Part shown: one piece after another, positions 37,101 through 47,797 of the stretch
Layout: every line of letters starts with the position of its first letter
Numbering within the stretch: the first letter of the stretch is position 1
Assembly (NCBI GenBank): GCA_037957365.1
Contig: JARHVA010003187.1
Location: forward strand, 133,501-197,500
DNA: 64,000 bases
Source of the DNA: Torreya grandis
Taxonomy: Eukaryota > Streptophyta > Pinopsida > Cupressales > Taxaceae
Direction: 5' to 3'
Position numbers and translations under genes: made by a program
The notes under the pieces: generated by a model
What the model saw: only the letters and a program-made list of their open reading frames with translations
What the model was told of the DNA's origin: nothing
Databases searched by the model: none

Positions 37101-37783
37101 CTTGGTTTTAAGAAGGATTGCACATGAAGGATGAAACCTTAAACTATTAGGACATAATCATGCTTGCACTTAAAAAAAATTAATTACATGGGACAAAGTT
37201 TACAACTAAGGATGACTATCTAAAAATCAAACACTCAACCAAATCCCTAAATATGGCTAACTTGGTTCCCAACCTTTGCTAGAAAGCCAAAAATGATCTA
37301 AAAAATACAAAAAATAACATCTTATTATAAAATTCAAAGGCTTTATAAGTAGAGGTGATTCATTTAATCTCCATCAGGGCTATGAATGCCTAGTTGATAG
37401 TAGATCAAGGCCTTGAGTGGAGCTAAAGGCATCTCTATTGGGGCTATGGATGCTTGGCTAGTAGCAGAGCAATGCCCAAGCCTTATTTGAGCTAAGCATG
37501 CTCCTTAATGAATATCCAAACATGTTCAAAGTCATTTTTAATGATTAAAGCTATGAAATTGGAAGATGTTCTCTAAATCAAGTGGTAAGTAGTAAGTGGA
37601 ATCAAAGCACACACACAACATGGCTAGGTTTTGGTGTTTGATCCTAATTTTGCATGTGTAGGATTTGTTCAAACCATAAACTTATCTCAATAATGGTTCC
37701 TGATCAAATGGAATAAGTATTATTGGTATAAAGTAGAGTGTCTAAATTTAGCATATTGTTATATTCCCCCAAAAGTCACCATT
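34196..37783 (+). mobile_element. Internal region of the gag-only LTR element (copy A)
   Basis: Homologous to 50592-54619. It has a gag at 34795, then an acidic, broken region (35690-36730) in which I recognise no protease, RT or integrase, then non-coding sequence. The stretch 36760-37780 has a pair of diverged direct repeats at 37373-37425 and 37432-37490 ('gggctatg.atgc.tggctagtag'). No clear polypurine tract precedes the right LTR. Confidence 0.65.
34795..35470 (+). pseudogene. gag remnant of the gag-only element (copy A)
   Basis: An open stretch of 108 codons runs from MAWLGHSS to a stop at 35119-35121. It carries the retrotransposon-gag signature: LPSFNLNGVITAKEHVKSF (family 'LP.F.G....AEEHL..F'), LLNVVHEDVTCRMFPFTFKG, then YEWFLNL and FNNVFIDQFG (family 'A..W...LP..SI.SW..F...F...F'). 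Similarity continues past the stop (VNETIKAFKT, PYRPNVALALEIFK) to about 35470. The ATG used lies at the start of the conserved block; an upstream start cannot be excluded. Copy B (51192) agrees closely. Confidence 0.75.
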
Positions 37784-39086
37784 GGTTGAGGTCAACATAC
37801 CCCCATTTCTAAAAAATGGGGATCCATATGTAAAATTATGCAAACTTCTTGAAACAATCCCCACGGCCATGTTTCCTTTCATTCAAGGGGTCACTTTAAT
37901 ATGATTGGAACCTATCTCAAGACTTTAGATTAAAATGTTTTATTTTCATGAAAATTTTAATCTAAGGATTTGAATTAAGTGTTACATGCTCCCTGAATCC
38001 CTAACTTAAATATTTTCTATTATTTGTAGGAAACTATCTCATTTAGACTAATGGACATATTTTCAAATGATCATGGTCTCCCCTTCTCTTTTTTCTAAAA
38101 CTAGTCATTTCTATTTCAATATCAATGGGACCTCATTTAGGAATGAACATGTTTAGGATTTGGTGATTTAAATGTTAAAATAGGCATTTTTTTAGCCCAT
38201 CATAAATTAATTGGATTTAATTTTTATTAAAACCCTAGTCTAATGTTTTATCCTTAGTCCCTTCTAATTAAATTCAAAATTTACATGGGAATACTTATAA
38301 CTGACATAGACTTAGCCTAATTTTTACCCTAAGACTTGGGTCATGTTTTTTAACACAACCAAACCCTAGGCTAGATGTTTTTATGCTGGGTCCCTTTATA
38401 TACCATGATCATGTAGTCCATTTTACTACATTCTAACTTTATTTAAGGATTTATCCTACAATATCATCATATTTATTTATAAAATGAGACCTTAGGTTAA
38501 AGCCTTACACTAAGATCTTTTATAATTGGTAGGGTACCCTTTGTTATGTTTTAGACCTTAGTCTAAATGATCCTAGCCTAAAGTTTTAATTCATGTTTAT
38601 CAACATGAAATCAAAACCATAGTCCATAAAATTTATGACTAAGCCTGAATTAAACCTTTTGCATCTATATAGTATTGATGAACCATGGTCAATTGGATAG
38701 ATATGATCGAACAAAGCGTAGCTAGTTAAAGTTTCAATGATGCCTCTAGGACTCATGAGGTGGTGGCAAGTGTCACCATTTTGTTTAAATTATATTGAGC
38801 AACTAATGGTGGTCCACTTCTTGGATCAATATCCAATGCCATGCAATCATCTGGATGAGGTCTATCTAATAGATCAAGATAAATTAAGACTTTTCAATGA
38901 AGCTTTGAAGGCCTGCAGGATTACCACATGGCACAAGTAGTAAGAAGGATGAACCTAGGAATGATAAGTGGCAAACCTAAAAAATAGTAGCAAGGGCATG
39001 CTTAAACTTGATGGTTGTGTTCCCGTCAATGAATTCCATGTGGACTTTAAATGATGGTTTTGTGGATGTCAAATTTAAAAAACTAA
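37784..39086 (+). repeat. Truncated right LTR of copy A, ending at the tandem-duplication joint
   Basis: It begins at the LTR start (decayed GGTTGAGG), covers about 60 bases, then jumps to the equivalent of about 31440 (an internal deletion of nearly 1 kb). It continues to the first unit of the 95-base repeat and stops at about 39086, where gag sequence equivalent to 28310 takes over. A 67-codon frame at 38737-38940 lies inside and is considered chance. Confidence 0.75.
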
Positions 39087-41185
39087 CATGTAAATTACTT
39101 TTATAAGACAAACATGAAGATCAACTCATATAGCTACTCAAACAATTTGTATAGCTAAAATTTATTCTCAAAACCATCCAAGTACCTCAGACTCTAATCA
39201 TTCAGCCTAATCTTAATTGGTTGAGTCAAACTTTAGAATATATTTCATCTGAATTGAGAGCATTTTATTTGGATAATAGAGCTAATTCAACACATTTTCA
39301 TAGAGCCATTTAAGTTATAGAACAAGAAGATCGTGTGGTTTTTGTACAAAGGGATGAATCACTAGTTCCATGAAGAATCCAAAAAATAATATTATAGATA
39401 ATTATCTATTTTAGGTAAGTTCCTCGTCAATAATAAATATTTCAAAACTAGCATAGAAAATATTCACTTGAACTAATAAGTCTAAAGTTGAAAATGATCT
39501 TTTTTATAAAATACAAGAATATTCAAGTTTTAGTTTGAGTCCAGAATAAAAGATTAAAATTAAGAGAATAATCAACTTCCTTTTAACTCAAAAAAAGTAT
39601 AAAAAATCTCAAAAAGGAACAATCACAAGTCAATCTCTCATCTTATCAAAAACTTTTATCCCATTATAAGTAATATTCCCAATAATGGCACAACTATAGG
39701 GTAACAAAATTGTTCCATTAGCTTTGAAACAACTATATGAACTCTTAATAAGTTCACATAAAAATATTCTAAAATTATTAGGGGATGGAAATTAACATCT
39801 AGATGAACACATTGTTGGGGCTTTAATGACATGTGGAGTTTTAGGAGTTAAACATGAAGACATTGTAGTGATATTGTTTGTTAAAACCCTTCAAAATAGG
39901 GTTGTAGATTTGTTTTACCATCTTCTTCAAGGAGTAATAAAAAATTACGATGATATGAAAATCATGTTTAAAATTAGGTTCAAATAATAGAATATGTAAA
40001 TACATTATTGGATCCACTCACTCAAATGAAGAAAGAAAACTACGAGTGGATGAGATACTTTATAGCTAAATTGAACAAGCCACTACATAAAATTTTGGTA
40101 ACTGCTAAACTTACAAGTGAGAATTAAAGTTTTTTTTCATCAATTCATAATTGATATATGCAAGAAATAAATTGATAATATCTAGAGTAGTTGAATTAAA
40201 TTCATAATAAATATTGGTTTTTTAAGTTTAAGATATATGATAATAGTTACAAAACTTCAAAAAGAACCATCAAGAGGTTAAATATAGAATATGGTTCAAT
40301 CTTCTACTAAACAAATTTTACATAAAATGGCTAATGACATAATAGATTTGAAAACGTAGTTACATTAGAAAACTATCACTACTCATTTTCAATAAAATCC
40401 AAGAAGAAATTATGTCCCTTTTAAAAGAGGTCATCCTTGATTTCAAGCTCCTCAGTAGAAACTTGCACTAGAAGCTCCTTCTAAACAAAATATGAATCCA
40501 CCTATGATTGTTGTTTAAAAAATATAAAATATATGTGGGTATAAAGATATTGAAGAATAAAATTAATCATAATATATATAACTTCAATAATGTTAAATTA
40601 AATAACTTGGTGGTGACTCCGTAAATTATTCATGGAATATAATTCATAAGAAGATAATTATGAGGACAATGTTGGAGATATGAATAGTCAATCATCTGTG
40701 GTGTTAATTAGATATCATAATAAAATAAATCAACAAAATGACTCAATAAAAATCTACATGAGTTATTCTTCCATGAGGAATACCACCTGTTATCTAAATG
40801 AAAGGAAACTAACCAAAAACTAAAATAGGTGAATCTTTCATAAACTTTTATACTAGTTATCCAAAGCATACCATTCATATCAATAATATTAGTATTTCTC
40901 AGAATGTAGAAGGTTTTGTCTTATAATTTTCCTTCTTTTCATATAATTAAACATGTCAACAAGATTGAAATCCAAATGTCACAAGATGAATATTTGAAAA
41001 CCTACACATATCAACTAGATAGGCTTGTAGATTTATCAAAAGGAAAAGTCCTACTCCAAATAAAGCCAATGTTAAGGAATACTAACCACTCTTCATTATT
41101 CTAATTTAGTAAACTTTATGGTTGTGGTAACTTCCAAGTCAAATAAGTTTGATCCTTTCTACATATCCTTATTCCTTAAGGGATG
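39087..41185 (+). pseudogene. Tat-like gag and protease start (copy 2)
   Basis: Second copy of 28310-30417, with the same gag landmarks: DEHIVGALMTCGVLGVKHED near 39800, NYEWMRYFIAKLNKPLHKI near 40030, and MSQDEYLKTYTYQLDRLVDL at 40974-41035. It ends with TTCCTTAAGGGATG at the LTR border. Because the right-hand host sequence (58440 on) resumes with GGATGTAAAGTC, this copy is the one directly continuous with the downstream protease. Stops and frameshifts are frequent. Confidence 0.8.
41181..41185 (+). repeat. Left target-site duplication GGATG
   Basis: Matches GGATG at 58440-58444 on the other side of the element 41186-58439. Removing the element and one GGATG restores a continuous gypsy protease frame (LKG-CKVNH), which independently supports these borders. 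Confidence 0.85.
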
Positions 41186-41315
41186 TGTTGAGGTCAACAT
41201 ACCCCCATTTCTGAAATATGGGGACCCATGTGCCAAATTATGCAAATTTGTACCTTGAAATTGAAAATTAACTTGATCAGAGTGTTATTCACATGATTGC
41301 ATATTATTTTCATTT

Positions 41316-41320
41316 GAATA
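41316..41320 (+). repeat. Left target-site duplication GAATA
   Basis: Perfect match to 47798-47802, flanking the nested LTR element. The empty site exists at 30548-30552. Confidence 0.95.
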
Positions 41321-42000
41321 TGATGTAGGAGCATCTAGCAAGGACTAGTTGAATAAGCCTTCGATAGGCATTAGCCTAAGCAATTATATAAGTTTCCCTC
41401 CAAGTTATATTTTCAAATATTCATCCTTGTCATGTGGAGGAGAAATAAGGCCTAAATATGTTTTGTATGGATTTATTATTTGTCAAAGGATTTCAATAAT
41501 CCTATTATTGTTGTAATCATCCACGGATGGTGTGGAGTCAAGCATAGTTGAATAATTCCCTTATTAGATGAGTAGTTGAGCCTTTATAGGATAATGCAAG
41601 ATTCAAGGAGATTGAAAAGGATTTTGATTTCCTTTTTGATGAAATCCGTTGGACCAGCCATAAAAAAAATTAAATGCAAGTTAGATTTGTGGAAGGGGGA
41701 GCTTTCAAATTGATAAAAGCCATTAAAGGATCTTGATTTGGCAGGGAATCGGTCGAAAATGGCTCGTCATATGATATAGATCAACGGAGTTGGCTATGGA
41801 AATAATGAATAAACTATAATATCATTAAGGGGGTACAAATGAAAATTGAGATGGATGCGAAGGCAAAGGATGGGCTTCAGTCCATTTGACATGGCCATGT
41901 AGTCCATGGAATAACATCGACTCAACCATGGAGAAGCTGGCGAGAGAAGGTTTGCATAAAAGACATAAGGCCTTTTTATGGCTGCATAGGTATGTATGTC

Positions 42001-42009
42001 TATATAATG
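42001..42009 (+). promoter_or_regulatory. Candidate LTR TATA box TATATAATG
   Basis: A TATA-like sequence about 110 bases upstream of the captured gene fragment; the right LTR has the related 'tgtataatg' at about 46679. If real, transcripts would start near 42030 and carry the fragment in their 5' part. This is inference from motif and position only. Confidence 0.4.
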
Positions 42010-42113
42010 AAAGAATGAGAAATTATTAATAAAAGAAATCTTGTGTAAGTTATCAAAAGTTAGTTGGATATGGTAATCTAGATTGGAATAGGAGTGTATG
42101 CATGTATGTGTAC

Positions 42114-42871
42114 GTCAAAGAGATAAAGAAGGTACATGGAGCCTGGTTACCGCCTTGGCTTGAAGTTCATTTAGATAAACTTAAGGTGACTTTATCAGTG
42201 TGTTGGGCAAGCCATTGGAAGCCTACCATGCAGACTATACTAGAGAAGGCATCAGAAAATGTTACCACTGCTAATGACTAGGCAAAGCCACATCTAGAGA
42301 CAGTAAAGACTTGCGTGCACAAATGGAATCATGTTGTGAAGAAACAATGGCATCAAGTCATTGTTATGCTTTCACCACACATGGAGGCCTTTAAAGTCAA
42401 GGTAATCAATGGCTATGAGGTTTCAAGGGATACCCTCAGTCTACATCTTATTAAGGCTAAGGAATTGCTACAACCCACGTGCAGACAGTTAAGGATCTTA
42501 GTGGTCCATATATTGATCAGGTTGCCTCTATTGCACAACCTCATATTGATAAAGCTAAAGTCACTTTGAAACCATATCAGGACCAAGCTATTCATGTCTA
42601 TCGTAGATCTCTTACAACCACAACAGACTATCATCATTAGTTACAGGGTCATGTCAAGCGAACATTAAATAAGCATGAGCTTACAGCTGCTTTTGCTACC
42701 AAAGAGTTAGTTTGGTTTTTGGCATCTACTTTGCTGGCTTTGCCTGTGTTGGGCATGTTCATGTTGTATTCCTCCATTTTAAGTAGCAGCAAGAAGGTTC
42801 ATAAACCTATTCGAAGCGGTCAAGCTGGCAATGCAAATAGGAAATATAAGCGTAGACATGTTGACAATTAA
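42114..42871 (+). pseudogene. Captured host-gene fragment in the left LTR (C-terminal part of a plant membrane-anchored protein)
   Basis: Read with one frameshift (near 42475), this gives KKVHGAWLPPWLEVHL, KPHLETVKT, KWNHVVKKQW, then IDKAKVTLKPYQDQAIHVY, HELTAAFATKELVWFLAS, a hydrophobic segment (LALPVLGMFMLYS) and a basic tail ending at TAA 42869-42871. From memory this resembles the C-terminal region of the conserved plant coiled-coil proteins of the Arabidopsis At2g24420/At4g31340 type, which end in a membrane anchor and basic tail; function uncertain. In-frame stops are TAG 42279-42281 (TGG in the right LTR) and TAG 42638-42640 (CAG in the right LTR). No intron is apparent. Confidence 0.7.
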
Positions 42872-43123
42872 GTTGGTAAAAATGGACGATCTTTTGCTGC
42901 AACTATGTTTTGTTGTATAACTTAAGAAGTGTGGAGTTGAAGATTAGGTTTTATATTTAAATATAAAATTTTGTTTTATCCAAGATTTAATGGGTTTTTA
43001 GCCTTATATCACGTGAGTAAAGTGTCCAAATTTTAGAAGAATCCAGATGATATTTTTTGAGAAAATATTTTGTCAATACACACAGTTTAGCCCTGTTTGT
43101 AGTTTGATGACAGCGCATCATTT

Positions 43124-43137
43124 TGGTATCAGAGCCA
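43124..43137 (+). promoter_or_regulatory. Primer-binding site, initiator tRNA-Met
   Basis: TGGTATCAGAGCCA, beginning three bases after the LTR end, is complementary to the 3' end of plant initiator tRNA-Met. This is the site most common in plant copia and many gypsy elements. Confidence 0.95.
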
Positions 43138-43647
43138 AAGGATCTTTGGGATGGTTGCATTTTTTAATGATGTTGCAGTTGTTACAGGATTTGGCAAAAG
43201 GATCAACAGGACAAAGCACTAGAGGACCCTGTTGAGGAAAGGTATGAGTAACCTTTGATATTTGATTTGAGTTTCTTGTGTTTGAGACACAAACAGGTGA
43301 AAAGGAAGTCTTAAAGCTATTGAGGCTTGACAAGAGAGAAGAGAATCTTGGAAAGCTCAAAAGTAAGGGAGCAAGTGAATGCTCAAGAGAAAGATCCAAA
43401 GCAAGGTAAGATTGGATGTGTGAAATTAGTGATATTTGGTTAAAGTAGTGTCATATTGCAGACCATTGACTCAGTGTGAAGCTCAATAAAACCATTAAGT
43501 AGGATAAAAAGACTAGGATTCAAAAGGCCTAGGTGAGATCAAGGAGATTATCAAAAGACCAGTCAAGGATAAAGGCTTGGGTGAGACAAGTGGACCTAAA
43601 GGGATCAAGAGACCAAGGTGGAAAAGACTTGGGTGAAGATCTCAAAA

Positions 43648-45930
43648 ATGAAAGTATTGTTGAAGGCACTACAGAGCAGTAGAATACATGAGAGTACCAA
43701 GAAGAAAACAAGCATCCAAAAGAAGAAAGGTATGACCAGTATTGAAATTGATAAAGAGATTGCTAGTTTAAAGAGAGAGTTAGCTAAGATTAAAGATGAA
43801 TATGAGTCTTGGATGCAGTTGAATAGGAAAGCATGGGTATGGCCAATGAAGAAAAGGTTGAAGTGGCCAATTGATCTCCTAATGAAGAGGAGAAGAAGGC
43901 AAAAGGATATTGCCAAAAAGAGAGAAACCCATAGAGGCTTGAAGAAGATAAGAAGGTTGCCAAGTGAGCAACAAAAAGAGGAAGAGATTGTGAAAAATGT
44001 TCTCATTGTGGAGAACAAGAGAAGAGAAGAAACAAAAGATAAAGTATCAGGAAGAAAACTTGAGAAGATGAGAGTGTTGATGAAGAGAGCACTCATAGGG
44101 ACCTTGTGGTCTCTTTTTTTTACATCTAATGTTGTCTTTAAATGGGTAATTGCAGGTATGAGCAGCTTTGTACAGAAGGCCCAGAGAAAGGTCTTGAAGA
44201 CTGAAGAGATTCCTACAAGAGAAGACACCAAGTGCACAAGTGAATGTGTAAGAGAAAAGAAAAAGTTTGCTGTTGTTGATAAGGAAGAAGGAGTACATTG
44301 TTTAATGCATGAGGAAGGTGTCGAGGAACCCCTACAAGCAAGAGGAGAGATAGAAGATGAGGATGACTTCCATGATGCCATTGAATGCCAAGAAGAGGCA
44401 AGAGAATAGTCAAGCATAAAGGAAGAAAATACAAATAATCAAGAAGCTATGCAAGTCAAAGAACTAATGGAGCAGCCCATTAAGGAGGTAAAGGTGAATT
44501 CAAAAATTGATTTTTCTTATTCTTATAAGCATAAAACTGTTGATATACATGATAAAGAATCAAAGAAAAAGGTGGAGTTTCCAATTAACCATGGATATGT
44601 GATGCCTAAATGATGGAAGAAGCACACATTCGAGCAACAGGTACTTAAAGAGGAAAATTTGATGTCTAAGATTGATTTTCATCATATTTCTAAGATAAAT
44701 GCAGCTGTACAAGATTGTGAAAATATAAACAAGATTGCTATCTTAGTGTTAGCCAAAGAACATGGTTATAAAGTGCCAAAATGGCTCAAGGGATCAACAA
44801 ATATAAAGAAGGACATAAAGCTCAATCAAAATGAAGACTCAAGCAAGAAGCAAATACAAAGCATGAAGGAAGAGGTAGAATGCAAAGTGAGCAAGGCCAG
44901 CTATCAAGCAAGACAACATGAAGATGTCAAAGAGATGAAATTGGTTGGTGAATTGAACAAGTGTCATCCTAGAGCTATGAAGAAGGTATGGATGGCTAAA
45001 GGTGAGAAAGAAAACTTCTCAAAGAATAATGAGGTAGAGCATGAGGATACAAAGATGAAAGGTAAGTCAATTGCTTGCAATGAATGGGATAATGATGTTT
45101 TTGAATCATTTAATGATCTTTTTATGGAAAATGAGGAATGTAAAATGTCTACGAAAACTAATATTCAGCAAGGAGAAAGTTCCAAATGGATGGATGATGA
45201 GGAAAGGGGAGAGTATGCATCAAAGCAATGCCTCATTGAAAACAAAGAACAAACAAGATGGCTTCAAGTAGAGATTGAAAAGAACAAGGAGACACAAGGT
45301 ACGGATACTTCAATCGTATTTGATGAGTATATTGAAGAAGTTGGTTTGCATGAAGACAGCTCAAGAAAGGATGAGATGAAGAGTAAGGCTAGTGAAGGAC
45401 AAGTAATCCTTGTGAGTGATAAGCCCAATTTTGATGAAGTGAATGGGGAGATAGATGAGAGCTCACTAAAGGAAGAAATGAGAATGTTGGAAGAGCTCTT
45501 TAGTTATTCAAGAGAGCTACATACAAGCACAAACCATGATGAGAACACCATTGGTGAGAGTGAATCAAGAAAAGAACACACTAAAGAGGCAAGGGCAGTT
45601 TTGGCCAAAGAACAAAAGAGTGGAGGCAGCAAAGAGACTTTATGGTCTCAAGTTTCTACTTCTAACATTGCCTTTGATGTTTTGAATGCAGGTGGTAATG
45701 TTGTGGAAATGAATGAAGTCCATAGTTCAATGGACAAATTTTTTAACCAAGAAGATCTTGAAGACATGTATAGGAATGAAGCATGGAGATGGGACATGAT
45801 AGCTGAAAAGGAGATGAGGAGAAGAACATACCAGAAAAGGGAGAAAAGCAATAAGATGAAAGACAAAGACAATCAAAGACAAACACCAGCATTGGCATTC
45901 ACAACAAGACCTTGGGATCCAAGCATATAG
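43648..45930 (+). CDS. Single charged reading frame of the nested element, interrupted by two stops
   Basis: The frames 43618-44409 and 44659-45930 share phase and are separated only by stops TAG 44407-44409 and TGA 44611-44613, so this was one frame of about 761 codons from the ATG at 43648. The product is very rich in K and E with coiled-coil-like heptads. I see no CCHC knuckle, no protease site and no RT. It has two internal repeat pairs: SKIDF...HGYVMPK (44500-44619) against SKIDF...HGYKVPKWLK (44665-44793), and a TLWS.. block at 44101 against 45637. It ends with TRPWDPSI. It occupies gag's position but I do not recognise it as gag. Frames on the opposite strand (for example 44417-43605) are its shadows. 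Confidence 0.6.
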
Positions 45931-45986
45931 TGAAGACTAATGCATAGAGGAAGTAGTTCATTTGAACTAAGGTTCAAATCCTTTTT

Positions 45987-45998
45987 AGAGGGAGAGTA
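45987..45998 (+). promoter_or_regulatory. Polypurine tract
   Basis: AGAGGGAGAGTA lies directly before the right LTR start (TGATG at 45999), the expected plus-strand primer site of an LTR element. Confidence 0.9.
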
Positions 45999-47797
45999 TG
46001 ATGCAGGAGCATCTAGCAAGGACTAGTTGAATAAGCCTTCGATAGGCATTAGCCTAAGCAATTATATAAGTTTCCATCCAAGTCATATTTTCAAATATTC
46101 ATACTTGTCATGTGGAGGAGAAATAAGGCCTAAATATGTTTTGTATGGATTTATGAGTTGTCAAAAGATTTCAATAATCCTATTATTGTTGTAATCATCC
46201 ATGGATGGTGTGGATTCAAGCATAGTTGAAGAATTCCCTTATTAGATGAGTAGTTGAGCCTTTATAGGATAATGCAAGATTCAAGGAGATTGAAAAGGAT
46301 TTTGATTTCCTTTTTGATGAAATCCATTGGACCAGCCATAAAACAAATTAACTACAAGTTAGATTTGCAGAAGGGGGAGCTTTCAAATTGATAAAAGCCA
46401 TTAAAGGATCTCGATTTGGCATGGAATTGGTCGAAAATGACTCGTCGTATGATATAGATCAATGGAGTTGGCTGTGGAAATAATGAATAAACCGTAATAT
46501 CATTATGGGGGTACAAAGGAAAATGGAGACGGATGTGAAGGCAAAGGATGGGCTTCGGTCCATTTGACATGGCCGCGTAGTCCATGGAATAACATCGACT
46601 CAACCATGGAGAAGCTGGCGAGAGAAGGTTTGCATAAAAGACACAAGGCCTTTTTATGGCTACATAGGTATGTATGTTTGTATAATGAAAGTATGAGAAA
46701 TTATTACTAAAAGAAATCTTGTGTAAGTTATCAGAAGTCAGTGGATATGGTAATCTAGATTGGAACAGGAGTGTATGCATGTATGTGTACGTCGAAGAGA
46801 TAAAGAAGGTACATGGAGCCTGGTTACCACCTTGGCTTGAAGTTCATTTAGCTAAACTTAAGGTGACTTTAACAGTGTATTGGGCAAGCCATGGGAAGCC
46901 TACCATGCAGACTATACTGGAGAAGGCATCAAAAAATGCTGCCACTGATAATGACTGGGCAAAGCCACATCTAGAGATAGTAAAGACTTGCGTGCACAAA
47001 TGGAATCCTATTGTGAAGAAATAATGGCATCAAGTCATTGTTATGCTTTCACCACACATGGAGGCCTTTAAAGTCAAGGTAATCAATGGCTATGAGGTTT
47101 CAAGGGATACCCTCAGTCCACATCTTGTTAAGGCTAAGGAATTGATATAGCCCACGTGCAGACATTTAAGGATCTTAGTGGTCTATATATTGATCAGGTT
47201 GCCTTTATTGCGCAACCTCATATTGATAAAGCTAAAGTCACTTTGCAACCATATCAAGACCAAGCTATTCATGTTTACCAGAGATCTCTTACAACCGCAA
47301 CAGACTATCATCATCAGTTATAGGGTCATGTCAAGCGAACATTAAAGAAGCATGAGCTTACAGCTGCTTTTGCTACCAAAGAGTTAGTTTGGTTTTTGGC
47401 ATCTGCTTTGTTGGTTTTGCCTGTGTTGGGCATGTTCATGGTGTATTCCTCCATTTTAAGTAGCAGCAAGAAGGTTCGTAAACCTATTCGAAGCGGACAT
47501 GCTAGTAATGCAAATAGGAAACATAAGCGTAGGCATGTTGACAAGTAAGTTGGTAAAAATAGACAATCTTTTGTTGCAACTATGTTTTGTTGTATAACTT
47601 AAGAAGTGTGGAGTTGAAGATCGGGTTTTATATTTAAATCTACAATTTTGTTTTCTCCAAGATTTAATGGGTTTTTATCCTTATATCACGTGAGTAAACT
47701 GTCCAAAATTTAGAAGAATCTAGATGATATTTTTTGAAAAAATATTTTGTCAATACACACAGTTTAGCCCTGTTTGTAGTTTGATGACAGTGCATCA
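45999..47797 (+). repeat. Right LTR (1.8 kb) with host-gene fragment
   Basis: Starts TGATGCAGGAGC, ends GTGCATCA. Same layout as the left LTR, with the gene fragment at 46791-47548. After the fragment, the stretch to about 47640 could be the captured gene's 3' UTR, but this cannot be told from the LTR's own sequence. Confidence 0.95.
46791..47548 (+). pseudogene. Captured host-gene fragment in the right LTR
   Basis: Same fragment as 42114-42871, better preserved at its start: an open stretch to 47024 reads VEEIKKVHGAWLPPWLEVHL, then WAKPHLEIVKT and KWNPIVKK. One frameshift near 47150 is shared with the left LTR. The continuation reads HVQTFKDLSGLYIDQVA, TTATDYHHQL, TAG at 47321-47323 (CAG in the left LTR), KKHELTAAFATKELVWFLAS, the membrane segment, then KKVRKPIRSG and a tail rich in R, K and H ending at TAA 47546-47548. 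The open frame extends upstream to 46719 without an ATG. The fragment lacks the N-terminal coiled coil expected of the family. Confidence 0.7.

Larger units (their letters stand above)
41321..43120 (+). repeat. Left LTR (1.8 kb) with host-gene fragment
   Basis: Differs from the right LTR by scattered substitutions, mostly transitions, and very few indels. It contains a TATA-like box at 42001 and the captured gene fragment at 42114-42871. After the fragment come about 250 bases to the CATCA terminus. Confidence 0.95.
41321..47797 (+). mobile_element. Complete non-autonomous LTR retrotransposon carrying a host-gene fragment in each LTR
   Basis: The element is 6477 bases: left LTR 41321-43120 (1800), interior 43121-45998 (2878), right LTR 45999-47797 (1799). 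LTRs start TGATG and end CATCA. The primer-binding site TGGTATCAGAGC at 43124 matches the 3' end of plant initiator tRNA-Met. A polypurine tract, AGAGGGAGAG, lies at 45987-45996. The target duplication is GAATA. The interior has no protease, RT or integrase, only one long charged reading frame. The LTRs are visibly very similar, so this is the youngest insertion in the window. It needs proteins from another element to move. Confidence 0.95.

Noticed and set aside
43124..43137. Possible tRNA gene at TGGTATCAGAGCCA
   Set aside because: Only the primer-binding segment is present, directly after the LTR. No cloverleaf can be formed around it.
43605..44417. Minus-strand open frame of 270 codons, the longest on that strand
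   Set aside because: It lies antisense to the long charged frame of the nested element. Its S/L/F-rich composition is what the reverse complement of K/E-rich codons gives.
46352..46780. 142-codon minus-strand frame in the right LTR
   Set aside because: It is antisense to LTR promoter sequence. The left LTR does not keep it open, and there is no recognisable family.
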